Shown: positions 25,354 to 34,583 of the stretch, one piece after another
How the letters are laid out: the number at the start of each line of letters is the position of its first letter
Numbering within the stretch: position 1 is the stretch's first letter
Assembly (NCBI GenBank): GCA_019117445.1
Contig: DWZS01000032.1
Location: 1 to 64,000 of the forward strand
Length of the DNA stretch: 64,000 bases
Reading direction: 5' to 3'
DNA from: Candidatus Limosilactobacillus excrementigallinarum
Lineage (GTDB): Bacteria; Bacillota; Bacilli; Lactobacillales; Lactobacillaceae
Position numbers and translations under genes: made by a program
The notes under the pieces: model-generated
The model's input: only the letters and a program-made list of their open reading frames with translations
Database searches by the model: none
Told to the model about the DNA's origin: nothing

Positions 25354-26642
25354 TATGATGCCTTCTTTTTATCAAACGAATCTAAGTATTTAACATATTT
25401 TTCACGATCTAATTCATGTTCGGATTCCCCAATTACCAAAGTGGCAATTGAGTTTCCAACCACGTTCACGACCGTCCGACCCATATCAACGAACCGGTCA
25501 ATTCCAGCAATAAAGGTTAAACCGGCAACGGGAACCCCGATTGTCGAAACACTGGCTAGTAAGACCACGAAGGAGGCGCCAGGAACCCCAGCCATTCCTT
25601 TCGAAGTAATCATCAAAACAATCAATAAGGTAAATTGGTGCTCCCACGTTAAATGAATGCCATACGCCTGGGCCAAGAAGATTGCGGCTAAGGATTGGTA
25701 AATGGCCGACCCATCGAGGTTAAAAGTATAGCCCGTTGGAATAACAAAGGAAGCAATTCCCTTTTCTACCCCCATTTTCTGCGACTTTTCAATTAGCCGG
25801 GGCAAAGTGACTTCAGAACTGGCAGTTGAAAAGGCCAGAACGATTTCTTCCCAAATGGCCCGCATCGTTTTCCAGTAATGTAGATGGAACATCTTGGCGA
25901 CGATACCCAGCACCACAACACAGAAGAAAATCATGGTGAGGTACGCTAGCAGCACAAAGTATCCTAACGGCAGCAAGGCCTTGAGCCCCATTTCGGCAAT
26001 CGTCATCCCAATCAACCCGAAGACCCCAATTGGTGCATACTTCATGACCCAATTTGTCACCTTGAACATCACTTCGGAAACACTGTTTAAAAATTGCACA
26101 ACGATCTTACCTTGCTCACCAATTGCAGCTAAGCCAAGCCCAAAGAAGACGCTGAAAAAGATTACCGGCATCATGTCACCATCACTGATGGATTTAAAAA
26201 TGTTGGTTGGGATAATTGCTAAAATTTGATCCCAAAATCCGGTATGTCCCTTGGCCGCTTTCGCCGTTGCCATATATTTAGAAATGTCAGTGGCGTGTAA
26301 GCTCTTGATATCAATAAATGAACCCGGGTGGGCCAAATTGGCAACGATTAGTCCCACGATGATCGCAATCGTCGTTAAAACTTCAAAATAGATGATGGTT
26401 TTTCCACCAATCCGACCGAGTTTATGAAAATCACCAATGTTGGCAATGCCGACCGTCAGACACGAAATCACAATTGGCATCACGATCATCTGAATCAAGC
26501 GTAGGAAAATAGTTCCTAAACTCTGCATGACCACAATTGCAGACTGATTCTTATAAAAAATCACCCCACAAATAATCCCGGCAATCAAACCAATAAAAAT
26601 CTGCCAACCAAGACTCAGGCGGCTAATTCGGTAGTGCTTCAT
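25353..26642 (-). CDS. Dicarboxylate/amino acid:cation symporter (DAACS family)
   Basis: The 429-residue membrane protein belongs to the glutamate/aspartate:Na+ or H+ symporter family (GltP/GltT/DctA). It has about eight helices, the serine-containing re-entrant loop AFSTASSEVTLPRL and the substrate-binding FVIPTGYTFNLDGSAIYQSLAAIFLAQ, plus SKGMAGVPGASFVVL. It probably imports glutamate, aspartate or a dicarboxylate. It is upstream of and coupled to pepF, a nitrogen-acquisition pairing. The start follows GGAGGGG. Confidence 0.92.
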   Translation of the reverse strand: MKHYRISRLSLGWQIFIGLIAGIICGVIFYKNQSAIVVMQSLGTIFLRLIQMIVMPIVISCLTVGIANIGDFHKLGRIGGKTIIYFEVLTTIAIIVGLIVANLAHPGSFIDIKSLHATDISKYMATAKAAKGHTGFWDQILAIIPTNIFKSISDGDMMPVIFFSVFFGLGLAAIGEQGKIVVQFLNSVSEVMFKVTNWVMKYAPIGVFGLIGMTIAEMGLKALLPLGYFVLLAYLTMIFFCVVVLGIVAKMFHLHYWKTMRAIWEEIVLAFSTASSEVTLPRLIEKSQKMGVEKGIASFVIPTGYTFNLDGSAIYQSLAAIFLAQAYGIHLTWEHQFTLLIVLMITSKGMAGVPGASFVVLLASVSTIGVPVAGLTFIAGIDRFVDMGRTVVNVVGNSIATLVIGESEHELDREKYVKYLDSFDKKKAS

Positions 26643-26766
26643 TAACTACCCCTCCGATCATAATTTCTAAGCTTTAATTTTATCATAGTTTTGTAATTTA
26701 CACGTGTTCACCAGCTTGCAAAATTATAGTATGATGACTATTAAGATTAAAGTTTAGGAGGATAGT

Positions 26767-27438
26767 ATGATTTCTCGGAAAACGGCGAATAGTATTAACG
26801 GCCGCATTGCCTTTTTAGCCATCTCAATCATTATTAATTCGTTTTTTAACGCCCTCACGGTTTCCACACAGATGGGGAGTGCCATTTGGACGGCCTCCGC
26901 GGTTAGTCTTAGTCACTGGACGCATATCTCACTAGGCAATATCCTGTTCCTAGAAGGCGTCGTGGTTGCCTTCACTAACCTGGCCCTCCTCGGGCGCTTC
27001 GACTGGTTCCGTCTCATACGTAATCTTTTGTTTATTACCCCATTTAGTTATTTACTTGCGGGATTTGAAACAATGTTCGTCAAAATCGGCGTGCCACAGC
27101 TCGCACTTGGTTGGCGAATCTTACTCGACATCGGTGGCTTATTTGGCGTTGCCGCTGCCGTCTCGCTCTACCAACGGGCCAACATCATCATGCACCCAAA
27201 TGACGATCTTCCATATATTCTCCGTTTCCGGTTTATGCATGGCTCCTCTGTTTATTCTCAGTGGATGAGCAACGTTCCACCACTGATTATTGTCGTATTA
27301 GTATTCGTGATTAAGGGTCATTGGTACTCATTTGGTTTTGGAACAATTTATAACATCCTAACGCAGGGTTACTTAATTGGGTGGTCCGATCGCCACTTCC
27401 TCCCAATTCTCCATCATCACCTCGAATTCAAAAATTAA
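26767..27438 (+). CDS. YczE/YitT-like integral membrane protein
   Basis: The 223-residue protein has about five to six hydrophobic helices and resembles the YczE/YyaS/YitT group of Firmicute membrane proteins of unknown role. Features are FNALTVSTQMGSAIWTASAV near the first helix and the FGTIYNILTQGYLIGWSD end. Its gene stands alone between the divergent symporter and a terminator. The start follows AGGAGG. Function is unknown. Confidence 0.75.
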   Translation: MISRKTANSINGRIAFLAISIIINSFFNALTVSTQMGSAIWTASAVSLSHWTHISLGNILFLEGVVVAFTNLALLGRFDWFRLIRNLLFITPFSYLLAGFETMFVKIGVPQLALGWRILLDIGGLFGVAAAVSLYQRANIIMHPNDDLPYILRFRFMHGSSVYSQWMSNVPPLIIVVLVFVIKGHWYSFGFGTIYNILTQGYLIGWSDRHFLPILHHHLEFKN

Positions 27439-27444
27439 ACCACA

Positions 27445-27486
27445 AAAAAACGTCCCGTTTGAATTTCTTCAAACGAGGCGTTTTCC
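27445..27486. terminator. Terminator between the YczE-like gene and the surface-protein gene
   Basis: An AAAACGTCCCGTTTGAA stem pairs with TTCAAACGAGGCGTTTT, with one wobble and one mismatch. T-rich flanks occur in both directions. Confidence 0.8.
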
Positions 27487-27534
27487 TTTGCCAGTCAGAA
27501 AATTAACTATTGGGAGTAGTTATCAAGCAATTTG

Positions 27535-30500
27535 TTAATCGTTTTTACGTTTCTTCAGACCAGCAAGGCCAAGCATGGTTGTCAATCCAGCAAGTCCTAA
27601 TCCAGCAACTGCTGCGGATTGGTCATTACCAGTTTGTGGTAATGCATGCTTGTTATTATTAGCGTTGTTGTTAGCACCATTGTTGGTGTTCTTAACACTG
27701 CCATTGTTGTTAGCAATGCCATTTCCGTTGCCATTACCTTCGCTGTTACCGTTGTTGTGATCACCATTGTCACCAGTAGTTGGTGTGGTGTTACCACCAT
27801 TATCATGGTTACCATTATCGGTCTTGGTGTAGGTAATGTTTACTTCAGTGTCACCAGTAGTAGCTTCAACTGTTTGAGCATCAACCTTAGCTTGGCTAGG
27901 AGTGTAGCCATCAAAGGTTGGCGCATCAAATTCAGGCCAAGCACTATTAGCGTTAGCGTCAATTACAAAGTGACCATCGACAACCTTACCTAATTCCCAA
28001 TCACCGTACTTAGTAGCCTTACCATTACCGTAAACGGTCTTTGTCCGACCAAACCAAACAGTTTGCTTAGTAGTGTTAATTGCACCAGTGTTTGGATCCG
28101 TAACGTTAATCGTCCGAGTTGGTTTAGCAAACATATCACTGTTTTTACCTGGATTATTAGGATTGATAGTTGGATCCGTTGGGTCAAGGGTCTTGTTAAC
28201 AAATACCTTAGCAGTTGTTGAGTCAGATGTGTGGTCTGGATAGTTAACAGTTACTGGAACATCATATTCAGTTGCTTCATCTGGAGCAGTAAATGTAATT
28301 GCACCAGTATTAGCATCAATCTTGACTTCTACAGGGTTATTACCTTTCTTATCAGTAATCTCCTTAGTTGTTTGACCATTGTCAAAGCTGTAAGTAGTCC
28401 CTTGTGGAGCTTGTGCACTCTGGCCAGCTTCAGTAAATGTTGGTGCGCCAGTGTTTACTGGACTCTTAGCATTTACAGTAGTGTCCTTGTAGCTTGGAGT
28501 GTACTTCTCAGCATCAGTAGTAGTATGAGGAGCTTCACTGTTCTTAACAATAACTGGAATCGTGAAGTTATTTTCCGTTACGTTAAATGAACCTGGGTAA
28601 GTTACAATTTCGTAACCAGAAGGTAAATTCTTATCAGCTAAGTCATGCAGTAAGGCAGCAGTTAACGTGTCACCCTTATTACTCTTAATATCAACATCTG
28701 ACTTACCATCATTGACTGACTTACCATCTTGAGTTTGGTAAACCAGCTTACCAGCCATATCGAAGTTTTCGCCTCTCTTAAGAGTTAGTGGAACTTCAAT
28801 GGTATCTGGAGTTGCAGTGACGTTAGTCAAACCAGCTGGGTAAGTGTAACCATCTGCAATCGTGTAGTTGCTTGGAACATTACCATCAATCGTACTCTTC
28901 AAAGTATCAGCTGAAACATCGGAGCCCTTCTTGATGTTGTTGATGCTGGTCGTAGCAACTTCCTTACCATTGTAGGTGTAGATAATCTTTTGACTGAATT
29001 CAGTCTTTTCTTGATCAGTCTTACCAGAATCTGGATCAGCAATTACGTTAATTGCTGCTGGAACATCAAGGTAAGTACCGTCATTAAAGATAATCCGTAC
29101 AACACCCTTAACACCATTAGCAACCGTAGCTGTTGATGGTTGACCATTTGGTGCCCAAGTCATTGTGAATTGCTTCTTAGCGTCAGTACCTTCAACGTAA
29201 GCTAAGACTTGTGGAGCATTTGGATTGATATTTTGACCATTCCAGCCAGCTGCACCGAGGTCAGTAACATCGATGAGGTGACGGTATTGGTCTTGAGTTA
29301 AGTTGGAGATGTCTTGGTTTTGCTTGAAGGTTAAGGCTTCACCAGTGGTTGCACCGTAGATGTTACCAAAGGCGTTACACCAGCTAGCACCACCAAAGTA
29401 GCTTTGTGCTTGGCCACTCAACGTAATGTTTACCCGGGCCTTCGAGTTACCAACTAAGCCAGTTGGGTCCGTCTTGTCGGTCCGTTGTTCGCCATCTGGG
29501 TTAGTGTATTGGGACTGAGCAGTTGAAGTACCAGTGCTAGAGTCCTTGAAGTTGTCAACGTTGGTGTTTGGTGTAAAGTTATCATTCATCCAAGCAGTCG
29601 TAACATCACTAGCAGCAAATGATTCTGGAGCCTTGTTACCATTTTGTAATTCAATTGGGTTGCCTTTGGCATCCGTGATTGGAGTCGTTGCAACATACTT
29701 GTCACCTTGGAGCTTGTAAGTAACTGAGTTAATGGTCTTCCAACTGTGGTCTTGGTTCTTAAATTCAATTTCCACAATTGATGGTGCCGTTACGTCAGCA
29801 CTGCCGTCACTAGTCTTGTGAGTTGTGTATTCGCCCAGCGTGTAGGTAACTGTGGATTGATCACCATAGTAAGTGGTCTTGTTGTCATCTTGGGTTGCAC
29901 CCTTCACAACAACTGGAACGTTAACGACTTCGCTCGTCCCATCAGCATAGGTAACAGTAACTGGAATCAGGTAGTCACCTGGAGTTTGGGTCTTTTCTGG
30001 ATTCAAGGTAACGGTACCATCCGGTGCAACTGATGCCCAGTCTGGTGTTTGGTTGTCACCCTTTGTAACTGCCGCAAAGGTTTCACCTGTTGGTTCACCT
30101 TCGTTACCATTTTCAGTAGACCACGTTGGCTTGGCAGTAGCAGTAGTGCCTGGTTCAACTGAAACTGGTGCGTATTCTGGTTGGTATTTGTCAGCATCTG
30201 ACAGGTTATCCTTAACCGTGACGTTAACCGGAACGTAGTCTACTGAGTTGTCAGGGTAAGTTACCTTAACCAGAACAGATTGAGTTCCAACCGTGCTGGT
30301 GTCTGGTGTGATTGCCCAAGTATACTTAGCATCAGCAGGAAGCTTGTCTGCATTAGAAATTGCCGTCTTAGGATCTGGAACTGCGTCACCCTTCTTAACA
30401 GTCAGGTTTTGACCTTCAGGGTTGTAGTTTTCAGCTTGGGTACCAACCTTAACGTAAACCGGAACTGTCTTCGTTTGGGTCTGACCATCAATCGTAGCAG

Positions 30501-33111
30501 TAACCTTAACGTAGGCTTGAGTTAAGCCTGGCTTGGTTGTGTCAACACTAGTTGCCCAGTCATAGGAAACGTTCTTAGCATCCGCAGGAACACCGCCAGC
30601 AATGGCCTTCTGTGCATCATCACTGTCCATCTTGTGACCGTATGGAACATCGATCGTCGTACCGTATGGGTTAAAGTCCTTGTTAGCTGTTGATGAATCA
30701 TCAGGAACAACGACGTTAACTGGAACAGTGGTGTTTTCACCATCTGGGTAGGTAATCTTTACCGTGCCTGGGTGTGTACCTGGTGTCGAAACATCAGGTT
30801 CAGTTTGCCATTCAACCGTGGTGCCGTCTGGTTCAGTCCCGTTACCCCAGTCGATCGTAGTGTCGGCCTTTGGAACTGTGCCCTTAGGAGTCGTAACAGT
30901 CTTACCAGTTGGTTCGTTCGTAACGTTAACTGAAGCTGGAACGTAGTCAACAGAACCATCTGGGTAGCTAACCTTAACAACACCTGGGTGTTCACCCTTG
31001 GAGTAAACGTTTGGTGTTTGTGACCATTCGTACTTGGTACCCTTTGGTAGGTCGCCAGTATTGGAAATGGCCTTTTCAGCATCAGGAACGTTACCTAAGG
31101 TCGTATCAACTGTCTGTCCCTTTGGATCATTCTTGTCTGCAACGGTCTTGTCAGTTGATGGCGTAGCGGATGGGTCCTTGACGATAATCGTGGTTGGAAC
31201 AACATCCTTCGAGCCGTCTGGGTAGGTCACAATAACGGTTGCTGGAACCTTACCTGGCTTGGAAGTGTCAGGAGTCTGCCCATCTGGCCAGTGGTACCCC
31301 GTACCCTTTGGCATTTGATCCTTGTTAGAAATACCTTGTTCAGCATCTGGAGTTTCACCCTTATTGACATTGATGTCTTGGCCTTGTGGATTGTTAGTTT
31401 CAGCTTGGGATTGAACGTGAACAACAACTGGAACGTCATCTGTGGAGCCGTCAGTGTAGGTTACGGTTACAACACCGGCCTTGTCACCTGGCGTCTTAGT
31501 ATCAGGAGTAACCTTCCAAGTGTAGCCATCAGTCTTAACAACGGAGTTACCGTCCTTGTCGACTAATTGATCATTGTTGGTAATGCCATTAGCGGCGTCA
31601 GTACCATCTAAGGTATGGTTTTCTGCAACTGAAATGGTGCCACCATCTGGAGTGTATTGGTCAGCTAAGGTTTCTTGGGCAATGATGTCATAAGCGTTGG
31701 TTGCCAAAGTATGAGGTGCCATGTCACCATTAGCAGCAGTAAAGTAAGCACCAAATTGAAGCCGATTATTCTTAGAACTCTTTAAGCCAAGTTGATTAAT
31801 AATGTCGCCAAGTGGCGTGTTTAATTGGTATGAAATTTCAACCAAGTGGTTTTGCCGCATGATACCAGAAATACTCATATTATCACTAGTAACTTCAACT
31901 GTTCCCTTACCAGTATTATCAGTATTCACTGCACCAATACTCAAATTAGTACTATTAACCACTTTATTCCCAGTATATGGAGTCCCATTATCGTTATAAA
32001 GTTTGGTTTGTCCACCGGCTTGAATATTATGCATGATGATATTCTGAGACTTAATAAATGGAACCAAACGTGGATCTACTTGGTAATTAAGTTTATCAAT
32101 CCGTTGTTGGCCATGCGCTGTATCCCACGTCCAATTACCCAGCATTTGTGGATTATAGAAAACATGGATTGTATTAGTTGCATGATCATACATCAAAGTC
32201 ATTTGAGCACCTTGGTAGTATGGCTGCTTAATAGATCCAGGCTTGTAAGCATTTGTTCCCGTTGCGATTGGCAAATCATATGAACTACCTTGTGAAACGA
32301 TGTAACCAACACTTTGGTAATTACCAATGGTCTTACCAGTCTTGCTGTCATAACCATAAATGGCGTATTGAAGTGGGTTGGCACTTAAATCGCCAAGGTT
32401 CTTCCAGAAGTTTTGAATTTGATCATTGAAGTCAATTACACAGTTAGGATTGGAATAAGGTACATCGACATTGGCAAGACCCATTGTCCCACCATAAAGC
32501 TTAAATAGTGGTGCTGACCAAACGTTACTGTCACCTTCACGGGTTAAAGTTACTTGAGAAGACTTTGCATTAATGTCGCCTTGTTGAGAAACCTTAATAT
32601 CCTTAACATATGGTGCCAAACGATCATCAATTTGAATTCGTAATTGGTAATCCTTAGCATGATTAGTATTACCACCATAAATCCGACTAGTAACTTTAAA
32701 TGGCAAACTTGTATCGGTATTGTTATTTAATGTACCAGTTTGCATGTTTAAAGTGGTGTACTTAGATGATTCGCTTCCCAACCATTCAGATTCAGGAATA
32801 TTGATCCCACTACCTTGGCTCTGATTTTGTGTTGTTGCCTGACCGCCTTCATTTGAAGATGGAGTATCGGCGGCTTGTGGTGCAGGAGTACCAGCAGCAG
32901 GGGTATTATCATCCCCTGTTTGATTTGCTAAGGTTTCCGTTGCAGCTGGTGCAGGTGCGTTTTCATCTGCACTAGCAGATGCACTTAATCCCATAAAAGT
33001 GAATCCGATTAAAACAGAAGCAACTCCAACAGTTAACTTCTTAATTGCGAAACGTTGTTTCTTCGGTTCTTGTTTACGAAGATATTCATTTCGATTATTA
33101 CTTGATAACAT
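27535..33111 (-). CDS. LPxTG-anchored Rib-repeat surface adhesin-like protein
   Basis: The 1858-residue secreted protein begins with a YSIRK-type signal (FAIKKLTVGVASVLIG, 21-36) and ends with LPQTG (1824-1828), a hydrophobic stretch and KKRKND. Sortase therefore links it to peptidoglycan. After an N-terminal globular region (about 130-480) come six short Rib-like repeats of 70-85 residues (about 480-965), marked by DA..AISN and YPDGS..YVPV. Then come a long Rib repeat (to about 1069), a unique domain (about 1070-1360), two MucBP-like segments (about 1360-1525), another long Rib repeat (about 1527-1655), a Mub B2-like domain ending FDGYTPSQAKVDAQT (about 1660-1764), and an Asn/Gly/His-rich stalk. 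A role in adhesion to host mucus or biofilm is inferred. The start follows GGAGG. Confidence 0.92.
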   Translation of the reverse strand: MLSSNNRNEYLRKQEPKKQRFAIKKLTVGVASVLIGFTFMGLSASASADENAPAPAATETLANQTGDDNTPAAGTPAPQAADTPSSNEGGQATTQNQSQGSGINIPESEWLGSESSKYTTLNMQTGTLNNNTDTSLPFKVTSRIYGGNTNHAKDYQLRIQIDDRLAPYVKDIKVSQQGDINAKSSQVTLTREGDSNVWSAPLFKLYGGTMGLANVDVPYSNPNCVIDFNDQIQNFWKNLGDLSANPLQYAIYGYDSKTGKTIGNYQSVGYIVSQGSSYDLPIATGTNAYKPGSIKQPYYQGAQMTLMYDHATNTIHVFYNPQMLGNWTWDTAHGQQRIDKLNYQVDPRLVPFIKSQNIIMHNIQAGGQTKLYNDNGTPYTGNKVVNSTNLSIGAVNTDNTGKGTVEVTSDNMSISGIMRQNHLVEISYQLNTPLGDIINQLGLKSSKNNRLQFGAYFTAANGDMAPHTLATNAYDIIAQETLADQYTPDGGTISVAENHTLDGTDAANGITNNDQLVDKDGNSVVKTDGYTWKVTPDTKTPGDKAGVVTVTYTDGSTDDVPVVVHVQSQAETNNPQGQDINVNKGETPDAEQGISNKDQMPKGTGYHWPDGQTPDTSKPGKVPATVIVTYPDGSKDVVPTTIIVKDPSATPSTDKTVADKNDPKGQTVDTTLGNVPDAEKAISNTGDLPKGTKYEWSQTPNVYSKGEHPGVVKVSYPDGSVDYVPASVNVTNEPTGKTVTTPKGTVPKADTTIDWGNGTEPDGTTVEWQTEPDVSTPGTHPGTVKITYPDGENTTVPVNVVVPDDSSTANKDFNPYGTTIDVPYGHKMDSDDAQKAIAGGVPADAKNVSYDWATSVDTTKPGLTQAYVKVTATIDGQTQTKTVPVYVKVGTQAENYNPEGQNLTVKKGDAVPDPKTAISNADKLPADAKYTWAITPDTSTVGTQSVLVKVTYPDNSVDYVPVNVTVKDNLSDADKYQPEYAPVSVEPGTTATAKPTWSTENGNEGEPTGETFAAVTKGDNQTPDWASVAPDGTVTLNPEKTQTPGDYLIPVTVTYADGTSEVVNVPVVVKGATQDDNKTTYYGDQSTVTYTLGEYTTHKTSDGSADVTAPSIVEIEFKNQDHSWKTINSVTYKLQGDKYVATTPITDAKGNPIELQNGNKAPESFAASDVTTAWMNDNFTPNTNVDNFKDSSTGTSTAQSQYTNPDGEQRTDKTDPTGLVGNSKARVNITLSGQAQSYFGGASWCNAFGNIYGATTGEALTFKQNQDISNLTQDQYRHLIDVTDLGAAGWNGQNINPNAPQVLAYVEGTDAKKQFTMTWAPNGQPSTATVANGVKGVVRIIFNDGTYLDVPAAINVIADPDSGKTDQEKTEFSQKIIYTYNGKEVATTSINNIKKGSDVSADTLKSTIDGNVPSNYTIADGYTYPAGLTNVTATPDTIEVPLTLKRGENFDMAGKLVYQTQDGKSVNDGKSDVDIKSNKGDTLTAALLHDLADKNLPSGYEIVTYPGSFNVTENNFTIPVIVKNSEAPHTTTDAEKYTPSYKDTTVNAKSPVNTGAPTFTEAGQSAQAPQGTTYSFDNGQTTKEITDKKGNNPVEVKIDANTGAITFTAPDEATEYDVPVTVNYPDHTSDSTTAKVFVNKTLDPTDPTINPNNPGKNSDMFAKPTRTINVTDPNTGAINTTKQTVWFGRTKTVYGNGKATKYGDWELGKVVDGHFVIDANANSAWPEFDAPTFDGYTPSQAKVDAQTVEATTGDTEVNITYTKTDNGNHDNGGNTTPTTGDNGDHNNGNSEGNGNGNGIANNNGSVKNTNNGANNNANNNKHALPQTGNDQSAAVAGLGLAGLTTMLGLAGLKKRKND

Positions 33112-33568
33112 TTTATGACCTCCATTTAGTAATTTGCTTTACAGTCATTATGGTATTGTTTAATAGTTCAAGTTTCAAACATAAAAATTTCATAATTCTT
33201 TTAATTCCCTATTGGCTAGGGCCTTCCGGGCCACAAAGGAAATTATTAATATGTGATTTTTTCATATCAATAATTCTTTGATAAGTAACCGTATCCCTTT
33301 GACAACAACCATTGTAGCCGTTTTCTTCCGCTTTCATCGAATAATAACAAACGACCTATTTTCAATGTTCTATTTATCAATGATTCGATAAAAAATCACC
33401 ATTTTTTCGATTTCTGGACAAATCGTTGCAAAATATTAATTACAAAATCAATCACTTATTTCCGGTTAATGTTACTTTCTCAAAAATCACCCACTAAATT
33501 AAACCGTCTAGATTTATAAATCATTCTTAATTATTCTTCACCCACTGATTGTTTTATTTATCAACATA
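33112..33568. other. AT-rich intergenic region upstream of the surface-protein gene
   Basis: The 457-bp stretch contains the surface-protein promoter (33150-33178). A short GC-rich block with GGCC repeats at 33216-33233 stands out from the AT-rich surroundings and could fold weakly. No convincing gene was seen in the rest. Confidence 0.6.
33150..33178 (-). promoter_or_regulatory. Predicted promoter of the surface-protein gene
   Basis: On the minus strand TTGAAA (33173-33178) is followed after 17 bp by TACCAT (33150-33155). The leader to the ATG is about 35 nt and contains GGAGGT. Confidence 0.55.
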
Positions 33569-33605
33569 AAAACGGGAATGTCCAGTAATTGGACATTCCC
33601 GTTTT
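33569..33605 (-). terminator. Terminator after lacM
   Basis: A 16-bp perfect stem, AAAACGGGAATGTCCA with its complement, has a 5-nt loop. It lies just behind the lacM stop codon, with A/T tails on both sides. Confidence 0.9.
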
Positions 33606-33620
33606 AAAATCAGCTACTTA

Positions 33621-34583
33621 TTAATCGAATGGTGTAATTGCAAAACTAAACTCATAGTCAGTATCAGCTGGCAAGGTAGCATCCTTTTCGACATCAGCTC
33701 CCCAACTATCAATCCCGCCGACACCACGGACGGCTCCAGCAACCACCAGGACCGTCCGGCGAGCAGCTGGTAGTTCTTCAATGTGAGTTGCGAATTCTAA
33801 TTCTTCTGCCGTATATGGCAATAAACTGAAATTAAATGGCTGGTTAGTTTGCACAAATTTAAGCGCAAATGGTTGTGGATGTATATCGGCATTATTTTGC
33901 GTTGTTTCACGTGTAACTTTTAATGCGTTCGTCCGCATGTGCATCCCCATCTCCTGTGGAACCAGGTATGGAGTTAATGGTAAGCCATCGATATGATACG
34001 TCCCCTCTTGACCACCAGCCAGCCGATCTGGATAGGTCTCACCCGATAGCCCGCTGTAGGTAAAGCCAGTCGCCATCGTCGGCATGATCATTCGTACACC
34101 GAAAACTGGGAGTTCAGGAAGTTCCTTTCCCCCGTAATAATGCGCACTCACTTTAATCCGACCGTTCCCCTCTACAACGTAAGTCACAGTTGTTTGGGCA
34201 ACTGGCGTTGTAGCGGTTGAATAGGTGAATTTAATCATTACCTTTTCCGCTGTTTCGTTTCCTTTAAAACGATTATTTAATGGTGCAATTGGCAATTCAG
34301 TGAAGTAATGATCGTCTACCGTCAGTTCAATTGCCGTGCACTTAGGAAACATATCTGCACCGAGCCATTGCGCACTATGGTATGAAAAGTCATTCCCAAG
34401 ATCGTTGCTAGTACTTGCCCGCCAGTAAGTTGGATAAATTGGCCGATACAGCCATTCGCGATCGTTAATCTTCAAAGATTCTAGACTGCCTCGTTCATAA
34501 CTAAAGAGATATTCAAACCCATTCCCGTGTAAACCGAGTACCCCATCACCATAAACTACGTGCATTTTATTTGAGTTGGCCAT
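33621..34583 (-). CDS. lacM: Beta-galactosidase small subunit
   Basis: The 320-residue protein corresponds to the C-terminal beta-sandwich domain (GH2 domain 5) of long LacZ enzymes and completes the active site of LacL. Recognisable are [28 protein letters not shown] and the closing region [11 protein letters not shown]. It overlaps the end of lacL by 17 bp, and its AGGAGGTGA site lies inside lacL, so translation is coupled to give matched subunit amounts. Confidence 0.95.
   Translation of the reverse strand: MANSNKMHVVYGDGVLGLHGNGFEYLFSYERGSLESLKINDREWLYRPIYPTYWRASTSNDLGNDFSYHSAQWLGADMFPKCTAIELTVDDHYFTELPIAPLNNRFKGNETAEKVMIKFTYSTATTPVAQTTVTYVVEGNGRIKVSAHYYGGKELPELPVFGVRMIMPTMATGFTYSGLSGETYPDRLAGGQEGTYHIDGLPLTPYLVPQEMGMHMRTNALKVTRETTQNNADIHPQPFALKFVQTNQPFNFSLLPYTAEELEFATHIEELPAARRTVLVVAGAVRGVGGIDSWGADVEKDATLPADTDYEFSFAITPFD

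Noticed and set aside
27575..32384. Many open frames on both strands and shifted frames within the surface-protein gene
   Set aside because: They are low-complexity mirror images of the repeat-rich coding sequence, lack ribosome-binding sites, and the single long frame has clear signal and sorting motifs.
33045..33281. Plus-strand frame across the surface-protein start
   Set aside because: It has no ribosome-binding site, overlaps the signal-peptide coding region and promoter, and has no recognisable features.
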